Assembly (NCBI RefSeq): GCF_021277265.1
Contig: NZ_JAJSOH010000020.1
Span: 1 to 64,000, forward strand
Reading direction: 5' to 3'
Source: Kineosporia rhizophila
GTDB taxonomy: Bacteria; Actinomycetota; Actinomycetes; Actinomycetales; Kineosporiaceae
Length of the DNA: 64,000 bases
Positions 1-8,890 of the stretch are shown here, piece after piece. Under the pieces are notes generated by a model. It did not search any database and was not told the origin of the DNA. It worked only from the letters and a program-made list of their open reading frames with translations. The first letter of the stretch is position 1. The number at the start of each line of letters is the position of its first letter. The position numbers and the translations under genes are program-made.

Positions 1-32
1 CGGGGGGGGGGGGGGGGGGGGCGGGGGGGGCG
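1..32. other. poly-G run at window edge (probable artefact)
   Basis: Twenty consecutive G bases (2-21), a C, then eight more G. Genuine runs this long are rare, while G runs at contig ends are a known product of two-colour sequencing chemistry. The PAS-domain reading frame becomes sensible only after about base 40, so these bases are probably not biological. Confidence 0.7.
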
Positions 33-1219
33 ACCCGCCCCGGATCCTGGGCCGGCCGATCGAGCTCGACGCCCTGGCCAAGGACGGCCGGCTGATCCCG
101 GTCGAGCTGACCATCTGGCGCGCCGACGGGCAGTACGGCACCGGGGTGGAGGCCGGCGGAGGCGAGTTCTACGCCTTCATCCGGGACACCACCGAACGCG
201 CTCGCGCCGCCCGTCAGGCGGCCGCGATCGCCGCGGCCCAGCTGGCCATCGCCGACGTGGAGCTTTCGCCGCAGAAGGTGATGCAGGAGATCTGTGCCCG
301 CGCCCAGGCCCTGACCGGCGCCGAGGCGGCCTGTGTCCAGACCGTCGACGGCGACGACCTGGTGTACCGGGTCGGCAGCGGGGCCGCCCGGGAGCACGAG
401 GGGCTGCGCCTGCCGATCGCCCTGAGCCTGTCCGGCCTGGCCTTCACCACCAGCCAGGCGCTGCTGAGCACCGACACCCACACCGATCCCCGGGCGCACG
501 CCGACACGGTGCTGCGCACCGGCGCCCGCTCGGTGGTGGCGGTCCCGCTGCAGCGCGGGGGTGAGGTGCACGGGGTGGTGAACGTGTACAGCCGCCGTCC
601 GCACGCCTTCGGCGAGCCCGACTGCGTCACCCTCAACCTGCTGGCCGCCCCGTTCGGGGCGGCCCTGGCCAACGCCTGGCACCTGGAGACGACCACCAGC
701 CAGGCCGCCACCGACGTGGTCACCGGTCTGTGGAACCGCGCGTACGCCCTGCGGCAGGTCGATGCCGCCCTGCTGCGCCACGGTCACCGCGCCGAGGGCT
801 ACGTGGCCGCCGTGTTCATCGACCTCGACCGCTTCAAACCGGTCAACGACACCCACGGCCACGACGCCGGTGACCAGGTCCTGCGCGATGTGGGCGAGCG
901 CCTGCGGCTGGCGGTGCGCCGCACCGACCTGTGCGCCCGCTACGGCGGGGACGAGTTCCTGGTGCTCTGCCCGAGCCTGCCCGAGGTGAACGACGTGCGT
1001 GCCCTGGCCGAGCGTCTGATCGAGCTGGTGGCCGGTGTCTACCACCTGGACAACGGGGCGGACGTGACGATCGGAGCCAGCCTGGGCATCGCCGTGGCCG
1101 GCGTGCACACCACCTCGGCCACCCTGCTGCAGGCCGCCGACGAGGCCATGTACGAGGCCAAGCGCACAGGCGGGAACGCCCACGTGATCCGGGTCCTGGA
1201 CGCGGCCGGCCCGGTTTGA
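33..1219 (+). CDS. PAS-GAF-GGDEF diguanylate cyclase, 5' partial
   Basis: A c-di-GMP synthase whose start lies left of the window. The frame is open before the first candidate start (GTG at 146) and encodes the tail of a PAS domain (GRPIELDALAKDGR, then FIRDTTERARAAR). A GAF sensor domain of about 150 residues and a C-terminal GGDEF domain follow. The GGDEF domain looks catalytically competent: FIDLDRFKPVND metal/substrate segment and an intact YGGDEF loop at about 950. No transmembrane segment is visible in this part, so signal input is probably cytosolic through PAS/GAF. The family is certain; the ligand is unknown. The upstream part is lost at the poly-G edge. Confidence 0.9.
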
Positions 1220-1314
1220 GGACGTCGGTGGGCACCTTCGCCGGGACGCGCACGTTGGTTCGGAGGGACGTGCAGAGAGAGACTGTCCGAGAGAACTGTG
1301 GAGAGGGAGGACCG

Positions 1315-2331
1315 ATGCCGGTGCGAGGGACGAGGCTCGCCGGGCGTCTCCTGGAGGGCGCGGTCGACCACCTGCACGAGCGGGCCCCCGACGTGTCCGA
1401 GCGGGTCTACCGCACCGTGGCCGGGCCCCTGCTGCTGGCCGATCCGGACGCCGCCGCCCGGGCGGCCGAGAACCGGCTGGACGGTACCCGCCAGAGGGTC
1501 ACCGAGATGGCGGCCAAGGGCTCGCTGCCCGCCGCCGGGGTGCGGCGGGTGCGGCGCGACCTGGCCCGCACCCGGGCCGACGTCGAGTGCATCGCGCCCC
1601 GGCTGCCGGTCGTGCAGGCCCGGCACCTGACCCAGCGCTCAGGCGCCTACACCGACGTGCTGCAGAAGCTCTCGGACCGCTCGCAGCGCTCCGACCCCGC
1701 CTGGAACGTCTTCGTCCTGGTCGGGGCCCTGAGCGCCTGGATCGGCCTGCTCCTGTGGCTGACCAGCCCGGTGGTCGCCGGCCTGGTCGGCCTGGCCGGA
1801 GGGCTGAGCACGGCCGTGGTGCTCACCGGCGCCCACGCCCGCAAGGTGGGCCGGGAGCGGATCGGCGCGATCGCCCAGGCCCTGGCCCAGGCCGACGCCG
1901 GGGTGGCCCCGCTGCCGGTCGCCCGGCTCGACCGCGACCACCGGGCGCTGTCCGCGCGGGCCCGCACCTCCGGGCGGCTCGACGCGCGAGGGCTGGCCGC
2001 CCTCGGGTCGATCGACGCGCACCTGGACGATCTGCTGGTGCGGCTGATGGAGGGCGAACTGCAGGGCGAGGGCCTGCACCTGGTGCAGGCCACCGTCGAG
2101 CGCTACCTGCCGGACACCCTCGAGCCGTTCCTGGCCCTGCCCGACGGGCAGACCCTGGTGCGGGAGCGCCCGGCCGCCCAGGAGGTGGCCGACCAGCTCC
2201 AGACGATCGAGGCCGGGCTGGCCGAGCTCGTGCGGCGCCCGAAACGCAACACCCACGAGCAGCAGCTGCTGCTGCAGGGCGAGTTCCTGCGCTCGAAGTT
2301 CGGTTCCGAGCAGGGTCAGCAGCAGGAGTAG
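1315..2331 (+). CDS. unknown protein with a two-helix membrane hairpin
   Basis: 338 residues; the ATG is preceded by a good ribosome site (GAGGGAGG, 1303-1310). I do not recognise the family. A charged helical N-terminal half of about 140 residues is followed by two closely spaced hydrophobic helices at roughly 148-165 and 168-185 (NVFVLVGALSAWIGLLLW is the first). A long charged, Gln-rich C-terminal half then follows, probably cytoplasmic and alpha-helical. The two-helix hairpin with large soluble flanks suggests a membrane-anchored scaffold or sensor, but that is inference. It lies 95 bases downstream of the GGDEF gene on the same strand and could share its transcript. Confidence 0.75.
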   Translation: MPVRGTRLAGRLLEGAVDHLHERAPDVSERVYRTVAGPLLLADPDAAARAAENRLDGTRQRVTEMAAKGSLPAAGVRRVRRDLARTRADVECIAPRLPVVQARHLTQRSGAYTDVLQKLSDRSQRSDPAWNVFVLVGALSAWIGLLLWLTSPVVAGLVGLAGGLSTAVVLTGAHARKVGRERIGAIAQALAQADAGVAPLPVARLDRDHRALSARARTSGRLDARGLAALGSIDAHLDDLLVRLMEGELQGEGLHLVQATVERYLPDTLEPFLALPDGQTLVRERPAAQEVADQLQTIEAGLAELVRRPKRNTHEQQLLLQGEFLRSKFGSEQGQQQE

Positions 2332-2339
2332 CCGGCAGG

Positions 2340-2813
2340 TCAGATCTTGAGGGCGTGCAGTTCGGCCACGGCCCGGGCCACCTCACCGCTGTGGTCGCCG
2401 CAGATCCGGATCTCGACCAGACCGCTGGCCGAGCCCGGCTCGGGCACCATCAGCAGCAGTTCCTCCCGGGCCCGCACCGGGTCGTGCTGCATCCGGTCCT
2501 CCAGGCCGCCGATCGGGCCGGTCAGGTGGGCGGCCGAGGCCACGATCACCCGGTGTCGGGGGAAGACCCGCAGCAGCCGGGAGGTGTCGTGCACGTCGGG
2601 CTGCACCACCAGGCGGTGCGGGAACGAGATGATCGCCAGGTCGTGTCGTTCCGGGCAGGCGTAGACCGCCGCGTGGTCGGCCCCGCGGCCGGTGCCCTGG
2701 CTGGTCCCGACCAGCAGGCACTGCCAGTTCTCGGCCCCGGTGAGCTGCTGCAGGGCCTGCAGGGAGTCCCGCAGGATCAGGTCCAGGCTCTTACGGGCGG
2801 ATTCGTTCGGCAT
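2340..2813 (-). CDS. hypothetical protein, 157 aa
   Basis: A soluble 157-residue protein starting at ATG 2813. It opens with a helical segment and alternates short hydrophobic strands with loops (CLLVGTSQGTG, LAIISFPHRLVV, RVIVASAAHLTG, LLLMVPEPGSASG, LVEIRICGDHSGEVARAVAELHALKI), consistent with a small alpha/beta domain. No family was recognised and no catalytic motif is obvious. It converges with the membrane protein ending at 2331, only 8 bases away. It lies about 85 bases downstream of another minus-strand gene and may be co-transcribed with it. Confidence 0.7.
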   Translation of the reverse strand: MPNESARKSLDLILRDSLQALQQLTGAENWQCLLVGTSQGTGRGADHAAVYACPERHDLAIISFPHRLVVQPDVHDTSRLLRVFPRHRVIVASAAHLTGPIGGLEDRMQHDPVRAREELLLMVPEPGSASGLVEIRICGDHSGEVARAVAELHALKI

Positions 2814-2897
2814 CAGTGGTCCTCGGGGCGGCAGCGGGCATCTGCTGCCTATGTCGGCCGGAGGCCCGCGGACATGTAGACATCGGCCCGGCGTGAT

Positions 2898-3740
2898 TCA
2901 GGCCTGGGCGAGCCGCAGGTCGTTCTCCACCGCGGGATCGAGGAGATTCAGGGTGGCGATCAGGGCCGGCCGGGTGGAGAGCCGCTCCGCGCAGACCGTC
3001 TCGTCGTAGTGGCAGCCCTCGGCCGCCCCGGGCCGGAACCCGCTCATCCAGATCTGCCCGGCCCGGTGTTCGCGCGGCTGGTCGACGCCGAACCAGCGTG
3101 GAGCCGGATCAACCTGCCGGGGATGCACGGCCCGGTAGACGTCGGTCAGGCCCATCCGGCCCCACGACCAGTAGAAGTCGCACTCCCACGGGGCCAGTTC
3201 GGCGCAGCGGGGATCCTCGCCGGGCTCGACCAGGAACAGGTCACCGGCCACGATCAGCGGTCGCTCACCGGCGGCGGCCAGCACCCGGGGCAGCCAGACG
3301 CGGCCGGCGTGCCGGAAGTCGCGCTTGTCGCGCAGGCGCCGGGAACGCCCGCCCCGCCCCGGCACGTGCACCCCGGCCAGGACCAGATCGGTTTCGGCCG
3401 AGGACGATTCGAGGCGGGTGGCGAGGCAGCGGTGCGGTTGCTCGCGGGGCGGGGGGACGTCGAGCCGGGACGGACGGTGGTGACGGGCCGCCACCACCAC
3501 GTGCTCGTCACGGTCGGACGCCGACGCGGCCGAGAGGGGGGAGGCCAGGACGTGCAGGCCCTCCTCGGTCAGGGCCTGGAGCAGTTCCCCGTCGGGTGCG
3601 TCCACCCCGGTGAGCACCATCAGGTCGTACGGCGACGCGGCCAGCCACTCGGCCTGCCGACGGGCGTGCTTCTGCCGGGCTCCCTCGACGTTCCAGGTGA
3701 GCAGGCGCACCGGAGCCCCGGATGCGGATGTGTCGGCCAA
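2898..3740 (-). CDS. endonuclease/exonuclease/phosphatase-fold protein, active site decayed
   Basis: 280 residues from a TTG start at 3740, chosen because an AAGGGGG ribosome site precedes it; a longer TTG frame to 3791 lacks one. The order follows the EEP (exonuclease III / DNase I-like) fold: LLTWNVEG near residue 13, then VLAGVHVPG, LIVAGDLF, LTDVYRAVHP and a C-terminal segment. Key residues are altered: the metal-binding Glu after the first Asn is not evident (VLTGVD instead), the GDxN motif reads GDLF, and the final SDH motif reads STR. The fold is fairly secure, but hydrolase activity is doubtful. It may have become a binding protein. Confidence 0.6.
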   Translation of the reverse strand: MADTSASGAPVRLLTWNVEGARQKHARRQAEWLAASPYDLMVLTGVDAPDGELLQALTEEGLHVLASPLSAASASDRDEHVVVAARHHRPSRLDVPPPREQPHRCLATRLESSSAETDLVLAGVHVPGRGGRSRRLRDKRDFRHAGRVWLPRVLAAAGERPLIVAGDLFLVEPGEDPRCAELAPWECDFYWSWGRMGLTDVYRAVHPRQVDPAPRWFGVDQPREHRAGQIWMSGFRPGAAEGCHYDETVCAERLSTRPALIATLNLLDPAVENDLRLAQA

Positions 3741-3776
3741 TCTCGTCCCCCTTCGCAGCAGCGACCCACGAGCGAA

Positions 3777-3814
3777 TTGGCATTTCCCCAAACACTAGCG
3801 CTATAACCGTGGCC
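3777..3814 (+). promoter_or_regulatory. candidate promoter for a leaderless transcript
   Basis: TTGGCA (3777-3782) and TATAAC (3802-3807) lie 19 bases apart. The second box ends seven bases before the ATG at 3815, so transcription would begin at or one base before the start codon. No ribosome site is present, consistent with leaderless initiation. Confidence 0.45.
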
Positions 3815-5176
3815 ATGCCGGAAAATCCTGAATCGCTCAGCGTGGCGGCCCTGACCGCCGGGGTGCCAGGCCCTCGGGTGCTGTGGCTGCACGACACCGA
3901 CCGCTGGTACCTGGGCGACTTCCTGCGCCACGCGGCCTGGCTGGGCTGGCTCGGCGCCCACCTTCCCGGCGCCTCGATGGACCTGGCCAGTCATCCGGCC
4001 TACCTGCCGCTCTACCGGGACGACCGGTTCGACGCCCACCTCGATGTGGGTGACCTCGACCCGGCCGCGCTGCAGGGGTACGACCTGGTGGTGGTGCCGT
4101 CGTCGTTCCCGCCGGCCGACCGGCCCGATCCCGGGGTGCGGCGGCTGCTGCACACCTGGGACACGGGATGGGCCCTCCACGCCCGGGGCCGCCGCATCGC
4201 GGGCGGGACCAAGAATGTCCTCAACTACTTCCGGGCCGCCCACCCCCACGCGCTCGTCGCGCCGGAGAAGGGCGGCGAGTGGGACTGTGAAGGAACCCCT
4301 TTCCGGTTCACCCGTCAGGAGCGTCTGCGGGCCGCCGCGGTGCTGTCCGAGCTGGTGCCCGGCGACCGGCCGGTCCTGATCTACAACCCCAGCGCCTCCA
4401 ACCCCTTCACCCGGCAGACCGACGTCCTCAAGGAGGTCGAGAACTGCCTCGGGCCGCGCCAGCACGCCGCCGTGCTGCGTCAGATCGTCCAGGCGCTGCC
4501 CGGTCACGACGTCCTGGTGGCAGCGCCGGTCAAGCCGGGCGACCAGGCCAACGCCGAGAACCTGCTGGCGGTGGCCGCGGCCACGCCGGGGGTGCACTGC
4601 CTCCTCGACCTGCCGCAGCTGCCCGAGGGCGGCCGGTGGCAGGAGTCCGACCCCACCACCCTGCGCGGGTTCGCGGCCCTGATGGCCGGATCCCGGATCT
4701 GCGGAAGCGTGGGGGTCGGAACCGGTTCCAACGCACATCTGGCCGCCTTGACCGGCACCTGGAGCCTGTCGTTCGAGCGGGCCGCCGACGAGGCGATCCT
4801 GGACAACTGGTCGCGACCGGAGACCTTCCAGATGGGCTCGTTCCGCTGGCGCAACCCCTCACCGCTGACCGCGATCCACCTGATGCGCTGGGACCGGCTG
4901 GGCGAGGCCGAGTTCGCCCGGGCCGCGCAGGCCGCCCTCACCCACCACCAGGCCTGGCACCTGTCCCGGGACCAGGCCTTCTCGGCGCTCGACCTGACCC
5001 CCTCGGCCTGGCTCCACCACACCGACTTCCGCGACGAGATGGCCTACCTACGGCACCTTTCGGCCAGCCGCGGGACCGACGGTGAACACCTGGTGCGCCA
5101 GCTGTACCGCGACTCCAACCTGCACAAGCTGGCCCGCCGCACCCAGGTGCTCACCGGCCGGGCCGGTGTGGCGTGA
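3815..5176 (+). CDS. glycosyltransferase-like protein (GT9/GT-B resemblance)
   Basis: 453 residues. The ATG at 3815 was chosen because a -10-like box ends just upstream; a longer in-frame start at 3722 would run into the divergent gene. Two Rossmann-like halves are suggested: an N-terminal one (RVLWLHDTDRWYLGDF, YDLVVVPSSFP) and a C-terminal one (PVLIYNPSASNPFT, HDVLVAAPVK, FAALMAGSRICGSVGVGTGS). The last segment recalls heptosyltransferase-type GT-B enzymes, where a Gly-rich turn near the end contacts the nucleotide sugar. The assignment rests on this layout only. It overlaps the next gene by four bases (GTGA), so the two are translationally coupled and probably act on the same molecule. Confidence 0.5.
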   Translation: MPENPESLSVAALTAGVPGPRVLWLHDTDRWYLGDFLRHAAWLGWLGAHLPGASMDLASHPAYLPLYRDDRFDAHLDVGDLDPAALQGYDLVVVPSSFPPADRPDPGVRRLLHTWDTGWALHARGRRIAGGTKNVLNYFRAAHPHALVAPEKGGEWDCEGTPFRFTRQERLRAAAVLSELVPGDRPVLIYNPSASNPFTRQTDVLKEVENCLGPRQHAAVLRQIVQALPGHDVLVAAPVKPGDQANAENLLAVAAATPGVHCLLDLPQLPEGGRWQESDPTTLRGFAALMAGSRICGSVGVGTGSNAHLAALTGTWSLSFERAADEAILDNWSRPETFQMGSFRWRNPSPLTAIHLMRWDRLGEAEFARAAQAALTHHQAWHLSRDQAFSALDLTPSAWLHHTDFRDEMAYLRHLSASRGTDGEHLVRQLYRDSNLHKLARRTQVLTGRAGVA

Positions 5177-6318
5177 GCGCGGAGGTGGTGCGGCGCAGCC
5201 TGGCCGAACTGGGGCTGCGGCCGCGCGGCACCGGAGAGTTCTTGCCGGCCGGGCCGGGGCACCGTCGTCGCACTCTCCACCACGCGCCGGTGACCGATGC
5301 GAGCAACGAGCCCGCCGACGTCGTCCTCAAATACGTGCTGTCCCCGACCCCGGCCGAGGAGCAGAACCTGGCCTGGGAGCACCAGGCCACCGTGGCTATG
5401 CACGCCATCGCGGTCGAGTACTACGAAAGCGGGCGGATCCCTTACATTCCCGTTCCCGAACCACTGGCCGCGCAGCCGCTGCGTCTGCAGATGGACAACG
5501 GCAGCAGCGCAATGGTCGCGGTGCGCAGGTTCGTCCACACCGGGCCCCAGCCCTTCACTACGCGCTCGCTGGGCCGGCTCATCGCCGTCCTGCATCAGCT
5601 CGGAACCGACGAAAAAGCGCTTGGAATGCTCACTCTGCGTCCGGCCAATGTTCTGGGCGGAATCGAGGCGGGGTGGTTCGCCCGAACTCTCTCCGCGCCG
5701 GGCCATCCGTTCCGCGACCGGCCCGACGTGGTGAGAAAGCTCCTGCGGGAGTTGCCCAACCGGATGAATCGCGCGCTCGAGGCCGACCCCCGCCCACTGC
5801 TGATCCATCGTGATCTGCACCCACTGAACTGTGTGGCCGGAACCGGGGGAGTGCTCGCCCTCGACTGGGCCGAGGCCGGATGGGGCACCCGCAGCGACGA
5901 CTTCGCCTGGCTGCACCTGGCCGTGACCCGCTACGGCGCACCGCCGCGGGTGCTGAACCAGGCTCTGGCCGGCTACCAGGAGATCGATCCCGGTGCTGTG
6001 CCCGGCCTCGACCAGGTACGGGCGGCGGGAGAGGTCAAAGAGCTGGTCTGTCTGGCCTTCTCGCTGGCGAATGCCGGTCTCGGCCCGGACCACCGGGCCC
6101 AGGCCGAGCGCGAGCTGGCCGTTCTCGAGGATCCCGGGGCCGAGCCCCCGGGCTGGCAGGCGCTGTTCAATCCGGCGATCTTCTCCCACCCGTTGTTCCG
6201 GCCGGTCCGGCTGCCCTCGGTGATCTCCCTGCGCGAGCCGTCCGCAATCCCGGCCGAACAAGGCGGGAACGAACATATTGCCCAAAACGGACCCGGTGAG
6301 GTTATGGTGCACCCGTGA
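5173..6318 (+). CDS. aminoglycoside phosphotransferase-family kinase
   Basis: 381 residues from GTG 5173, overlapping the preceding stop. The catalytic loop LIHRDLHPLNC matches the Brenner motif HxDxxxxN of APH/choline kinase-like enzymes, and VLALDWAEAG supplies the metal-binding Asp (DFG equivalent). The N-lobe is short, with VVLKYVL as the candidate ATP-binding Lys strand. Members phosphorylate small alcohols such as antibiotics, sugars, choline or methylthioribose. The coupled glycosyltransferase-like gene suggests a sugar or sugar-containing substrate rather than a clinical resistance role. The C-terminal ~50 residues are low in motif content. Confidence 0.7.
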   Translation: MSAEVVRRSLAELGLRPRGTGEFLPAGPGHRRRTLHHAPVTDASNEPADVVLKYVLSPTPAEEQNLAWEHQATVAMHAIAVEYYESGRIPYIPVPEPLAAQPLRLQMDNGSSAMVAVRRFVHTGPQPFTTRSLGRLIAVLHQLGTDEKALGMLTLRPANVLGGIEAGWFARTLSAPGHPFRDRPDVVRKLLRELPNRMNRALEADPRPLLIHRDLHPLNCVAGTGGVLALDWAEAGWGTRSDDFAWLHLAVTRYGAPPRVLNQALAGYQEIDPGAVPGLDQVRAAGEVKELVCLAFSLANAGLGPDHRAQAERELAVLEDPGAEPPGWQALFNPAIFSHPLFRPVRLPSVISLREPSAIPAEQGGNEHIAQNGPGEVMVHP

Positions 6319-6348
6319 CACCCTGACGGTCATGGCTCGGGAGGTTCG

Positions 6349-8139
6349 ATGGACATCCGCAGAGGCGCAGCCACCGTGGTCGCGGCGACGCTGCTCAGCG
6401 TCGCGACCCTGACCGGCGCCCAGCCGGCCCGGGCGGCCGAGACTCCCGAGGGCGTCACGCACGCCGAGAACCCGCGGGTGCCGGAGGGCGCGGTGTGGAC
6501 GGAGGAGTACTTCCCGTCCGCCGACCGCAGCGGCGTCGAGCTGCACGCCGACGTGCTGCGACCCGCGCATCTGCCCGCCCACGCCAGAACGCCGGTGATC
6601 CTGGCGGTCGGGCCCTACTTCAGCCATGCCGGTCAGTCCGGCCCCGAGAACTGGGCCCAGACCGGCCCGTCCAACCGTTTCGAGGACTTCACCACCGGCA
6701 CCGGTCTTTTCGCCCGGGGCTACACCTACGTCATGGTCGACCTGCGCGGTTTCGGTGGCAGCACCGGCTGCCTGGACTGGATGGGCAAGGGCGAGCAGGC
6801 CGATGTGAAGGCCGCGGTGCGGTGGGCGGCCGGGCAGCCCTGGTCCACCGGCAAGGTGGGTATGTACGGCAAGTCGTACGACGCGGTGACCGGTCTGGCC
6901 GGCAACAACCTGCGGCTGCCCGCGCTGAGGGCGGTGGTGGCCCAGGAGCCGTTGTGGAACATGTACCCCTACCTGTTCAGCAACGGGGTGCCCCGGCCCA
7001 ACGTCACCGGCACCCCCAACGCCTACAACGGAATCGCCACGATGGCGCCGCTTCCCGACGACAGTGCGCGCTACCAGGCCAACGCGGCCTACGAGAAGAG
7101 CCACCCCGAGTGCCTGTCCGACAACATCACCAACAACAACGAGCCCGATCCGGACTCGAAGTACTGGCGTGAGCGCAATCTCGCGGTCCAGGCCGCGGGC
7201 TCGAGCACCCCGCTGTTCGTCACCCAGGGGTTCATCGAGAACAACACCAAACCCGAGCAGATGGAGCAGTACCTGGACAACCACCGCGGCGTCGAGCGAG
7301 GCTGGCTGGGGCAGTGGGAACATGTGCGGGGCAACGAGACGAACCAGCAGGGCCAACTGCTGATGGGCCGGGCCGGCTTCTTCGACGAGGTCATGCGCTT
7401 CTACGACCAGTACCTCAGGGGCGACCGGCCGCAGGTGAAAGACCCCGCCTACGCCGTCGAGGACAACACCGGCGCCTGGCGTGCACAGGCCACCTGGCCC
7501 ACGCCCACGGCCACGGTGAAGGCAGACCTGGCCAACGGCGAGTACCTCGACGACGGTGCCAACACCAACCCGGCCGCCCGCTCCGCCCCTGCTCCTGAGC
7601 AGTGGGACATGGAACACGCCGCCGATCCGGCCCCCACCACCGACGAGGGCGCAAAGTTGAAGGCCGAGGCGGTGAATCGCTTCTTCACCTGGTCGAAGCC
7701 GGTTCCGGCCCGGGTGCGGGTCACCGCCACCCCGCAGATCACCCTGCGCGCCGGCGCCACCGGCAACGTGCTGGTGCAGCTGTGGGACGTGGCTCCCGAC
7801 GGCACCGCGGTGATGTTCGACGAGAACGTGGCCCTGATCGAGAAGGCCGGCAAGGTCTCGTTCGACCTGAAGTCCACCGACCGGACCCTCGAGGCCGGCC
7901 ACCAGCTCGGCGTCCAGATCGGCACGATCGGCAGCGGCAACTGGCGAGACACCCCAAGCGGCAACACGATTCAGGTGTCCAAGGCCCGCCTGACCCTGGC
8001 CCTGCAGAACCCCGCGGCCGACCGGCCCACCCAGGGCGACCGCTCACCGTTCCTCGACACCTACCTCAAGCAGTACACCCGCAAGCTCACCGGCGTCGGC
8101 CCGGGCACTTTCTCGCTGGGCCTGCGCGGTCGGGGCTGA
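6349..8139 (+). CDS. secreted CocE/NonD (X-Pro dipeptidyl-peptidase-like) hydrolase
   Basis: 596 residues. Residues 1-30 form a Sec signal peptide (RRG, a hydrophobic core, ARAAE cleavage region), so the enzyme is exported. An alpha/beta-hydrolase domain follows, with the nucleophile elbow GMYGKSYDAVTG; the usual GxSYxG is slightly altered but the Ser is present. WMGKGEQADVKAAVRW precedes it and the candidate catalytic His is in GQWEHVRGN. The last ~200 residues form a beta-rich jelly-roll like the PepX C-terminal domain (FTWSKPVPARVRVTATPQ). Family members cleave N-terminal dipeptides or acyl esters; the substrate here is unknown. It is monocistronic by spacing. Confidence 0.85.
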   Translation: MDIRRGAATVVAATLLSVATLTGAQPARAAETPEGVTHAENPRVPEGAVWTEEYFPSADRSGVELHADVLRPAHLPAHARTPVILAVGPYFSHAGQSGPENWAQTGPSNRFEDFTTGTGLFARGYTYVMVDLRGFGGSTGCLDWMGKGEQADVKAAVRWAAGQPWSTGKVGMYGKSYDAVTGLAGNNLRLPALRAVVAQEPLWNMYPYLFSNGVPRPNVTGTPNAYNGIATMAPLPDDSARYQANAAYEKSHPECLSDNITNNNEPDPDSKYWRERNLAVQAAGSSTPLFVTQGFIENNTKPEQMEQYLDNHRGVERGWLGQWEHVRGNETNQQGQLLMGRAGFFDEVMRFYDQYLRGDRPQVKDPAYAVEDNTGAWRAQATWPTPTATVKADLANGEYLDDGANTNPAARSAPAPEQWDMEHAADPAPTTDEGAKLKAEAVNRFFTWSKPVPARVRVTATPQITLRAGATGNVLVQLWDVAPDGTAVMFDENVALIEKAGKVSFDLKSTDRTLEAGHQLGVQIGTIGSGNWRDTPSGNTIQVSKARLTLALQNPAADRPTQGDRSPFLDTYLKQYTRKLTGVGPGTFSLGLRGRG

Positions 8140-8153
8140 GCCTGAAAGTGCTG

Positions 8154-8420
8154 TCAGCTCGAGCGGTAGGCGTCGCGACGGTGCCGAATGCGCACCACCT
8201 GAACCTCGACGACCGCTTCGGCGATCCGGTAGATGACGCGGAAAGAGCCTCGGCGAGCCGAGCGCAGGCCGTGTAGGTCGTTGACCAGCGGTTTGCCGAC
8301 GCGTTGGGGATTCTGGGTCAGAGGGCCTTCGATGAACTCGAGAACCGCGGGCAGGACCTTGTCCGGAAGCTTGGCCAGGTCCCGCTGAGCCGACGCGGCC
8401 AGGATGACCCGATAGGTCAC
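8154..8420 (-). CDS. RelE/ParE-family toxin
   Basis: 88 residues from GTG 8420, whose first bases overlap the antitoxin stop (GTGA), so antitoxin and toxin are coupled with the antitoxin first. It has the compact RelE fold: YRVILAASAQRDLAKLP, KPLVNDLHGLRSARRGSFRVIYRI, then VQVVRIRHRRDAYRS. Basic residues and a C-terminal Tyr lie where RelE mRNA interferases have theirs. It most likely cleaves ribosome-bound mRNA when the antitoxin is degraded; ParE-like gyrase inhibition is the alternative. It converges with the CocE gene, 14 bases away. Confidence 0.85.
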   Translation of the reverse strand: MTYRVILAASAQRDLAKLPDKVLPAVLEFIEGPLTQNPQRVGKPLVNDLHGLRSARRGSFRVIYRIAEAVVEVQVVRIRHRRDAYRSS

Positions 8421-8713
8421 AGGCCGAGCTCTCTGCGCACCTCGGCGATGGTACGGGTGTCGCCGGCCTCGATGTCGGCAAGCCCTTCCCGGATGGCGGC
8501 CACCTCGTCGGGGTCGCTCAAGATCTCGAGAGTCTCTTCCAGGGCTTCCAGGTCGTCGATCGACATCAGAACAGCGTCCACCTCGCCGTTGCGGGTGATC
8601 CGGTACCGGGCGTGGGTCGCCTTGACGTTGTCCAGGAGTTCGCGGAAGTTGGCGCGAGCCTGCGCCATGGACACCTGGACATCGTCGATCTCGCCGGCCA
8701 TGTACATGAGCAT
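8417..8713 (-). CDS. Phd/YefM-family antitoxin
   Basis: 98 residues. The ATG at 8713 was chosen because GAAGGAG lies six bases upstream; two more in-frame ATGs follow within five codons. The N-terminal part (VSMAQARANFRELLDNVK) is the Phd/YefM DNA-binding domain and MSIDDLEALEETLEIL the usual helical middle. The acidic C-terminus (DPDEVAAIREGLADIEAGDT) should wrap the toxin. The complex normally represses its own promoter, which must lie between 8714 and about 8830. The pair sits between the pentose-phosphate block and the CocE gene with no mobile-element trace. Confidence 0.88.
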   Translation of the reverse strand: MLMYMAGEIDDVQVSMAQARANFRELLDNVKATHARYRITRNGEVDAVLMSIDDLEALEETLEILSDPDEVAAIREGLADIEAGDTRTIAEVRRELGL

Positions 8714-8835
8714 GTACATCTCCTTCTCGGTGGTCAAGGCCCGTTCGGGGGAGGTGGTCCAGGCCAAGACTACAACGGAAAAGCCGATGCGGATCCGGAT
8801 AATCGGATGAAGAGCAAGAATGCCGACCAAACGAA

Positions 8836-8874
8836 AGGACGTCGGTGGGCACCCAAGGTGCTCACCGACGTCCT
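8836..8874. terminator. hairpin terminator downstream of pgl
   Basis: An 18-base arm (8836-8853) pairs with 8857-8874 across a 3-base loop with one G-U type mismatch. It lies 17 bases past the pgl stop on the minus strand. There is no U tract, so termination may need a factor. The arm shares GGACGTCGGTG with two other intergenic sites. Confidence 0.65.
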
Positions 8875-8890
8875 CAGTTCGCAACGGCTC

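Noticed and set aside
5044..7902. 952-codon open frame on the minus strand
   Set aside because: Antisense to the kinase and CocE genes; no domain and typical antisense composition.
8154..8890. Mobile-element origin of the toxin-antitoxin pair
   Set aside because: No transposase, integrase, direct repeats or tRNA site next to it; base composition is not different from its surroundings by eye.
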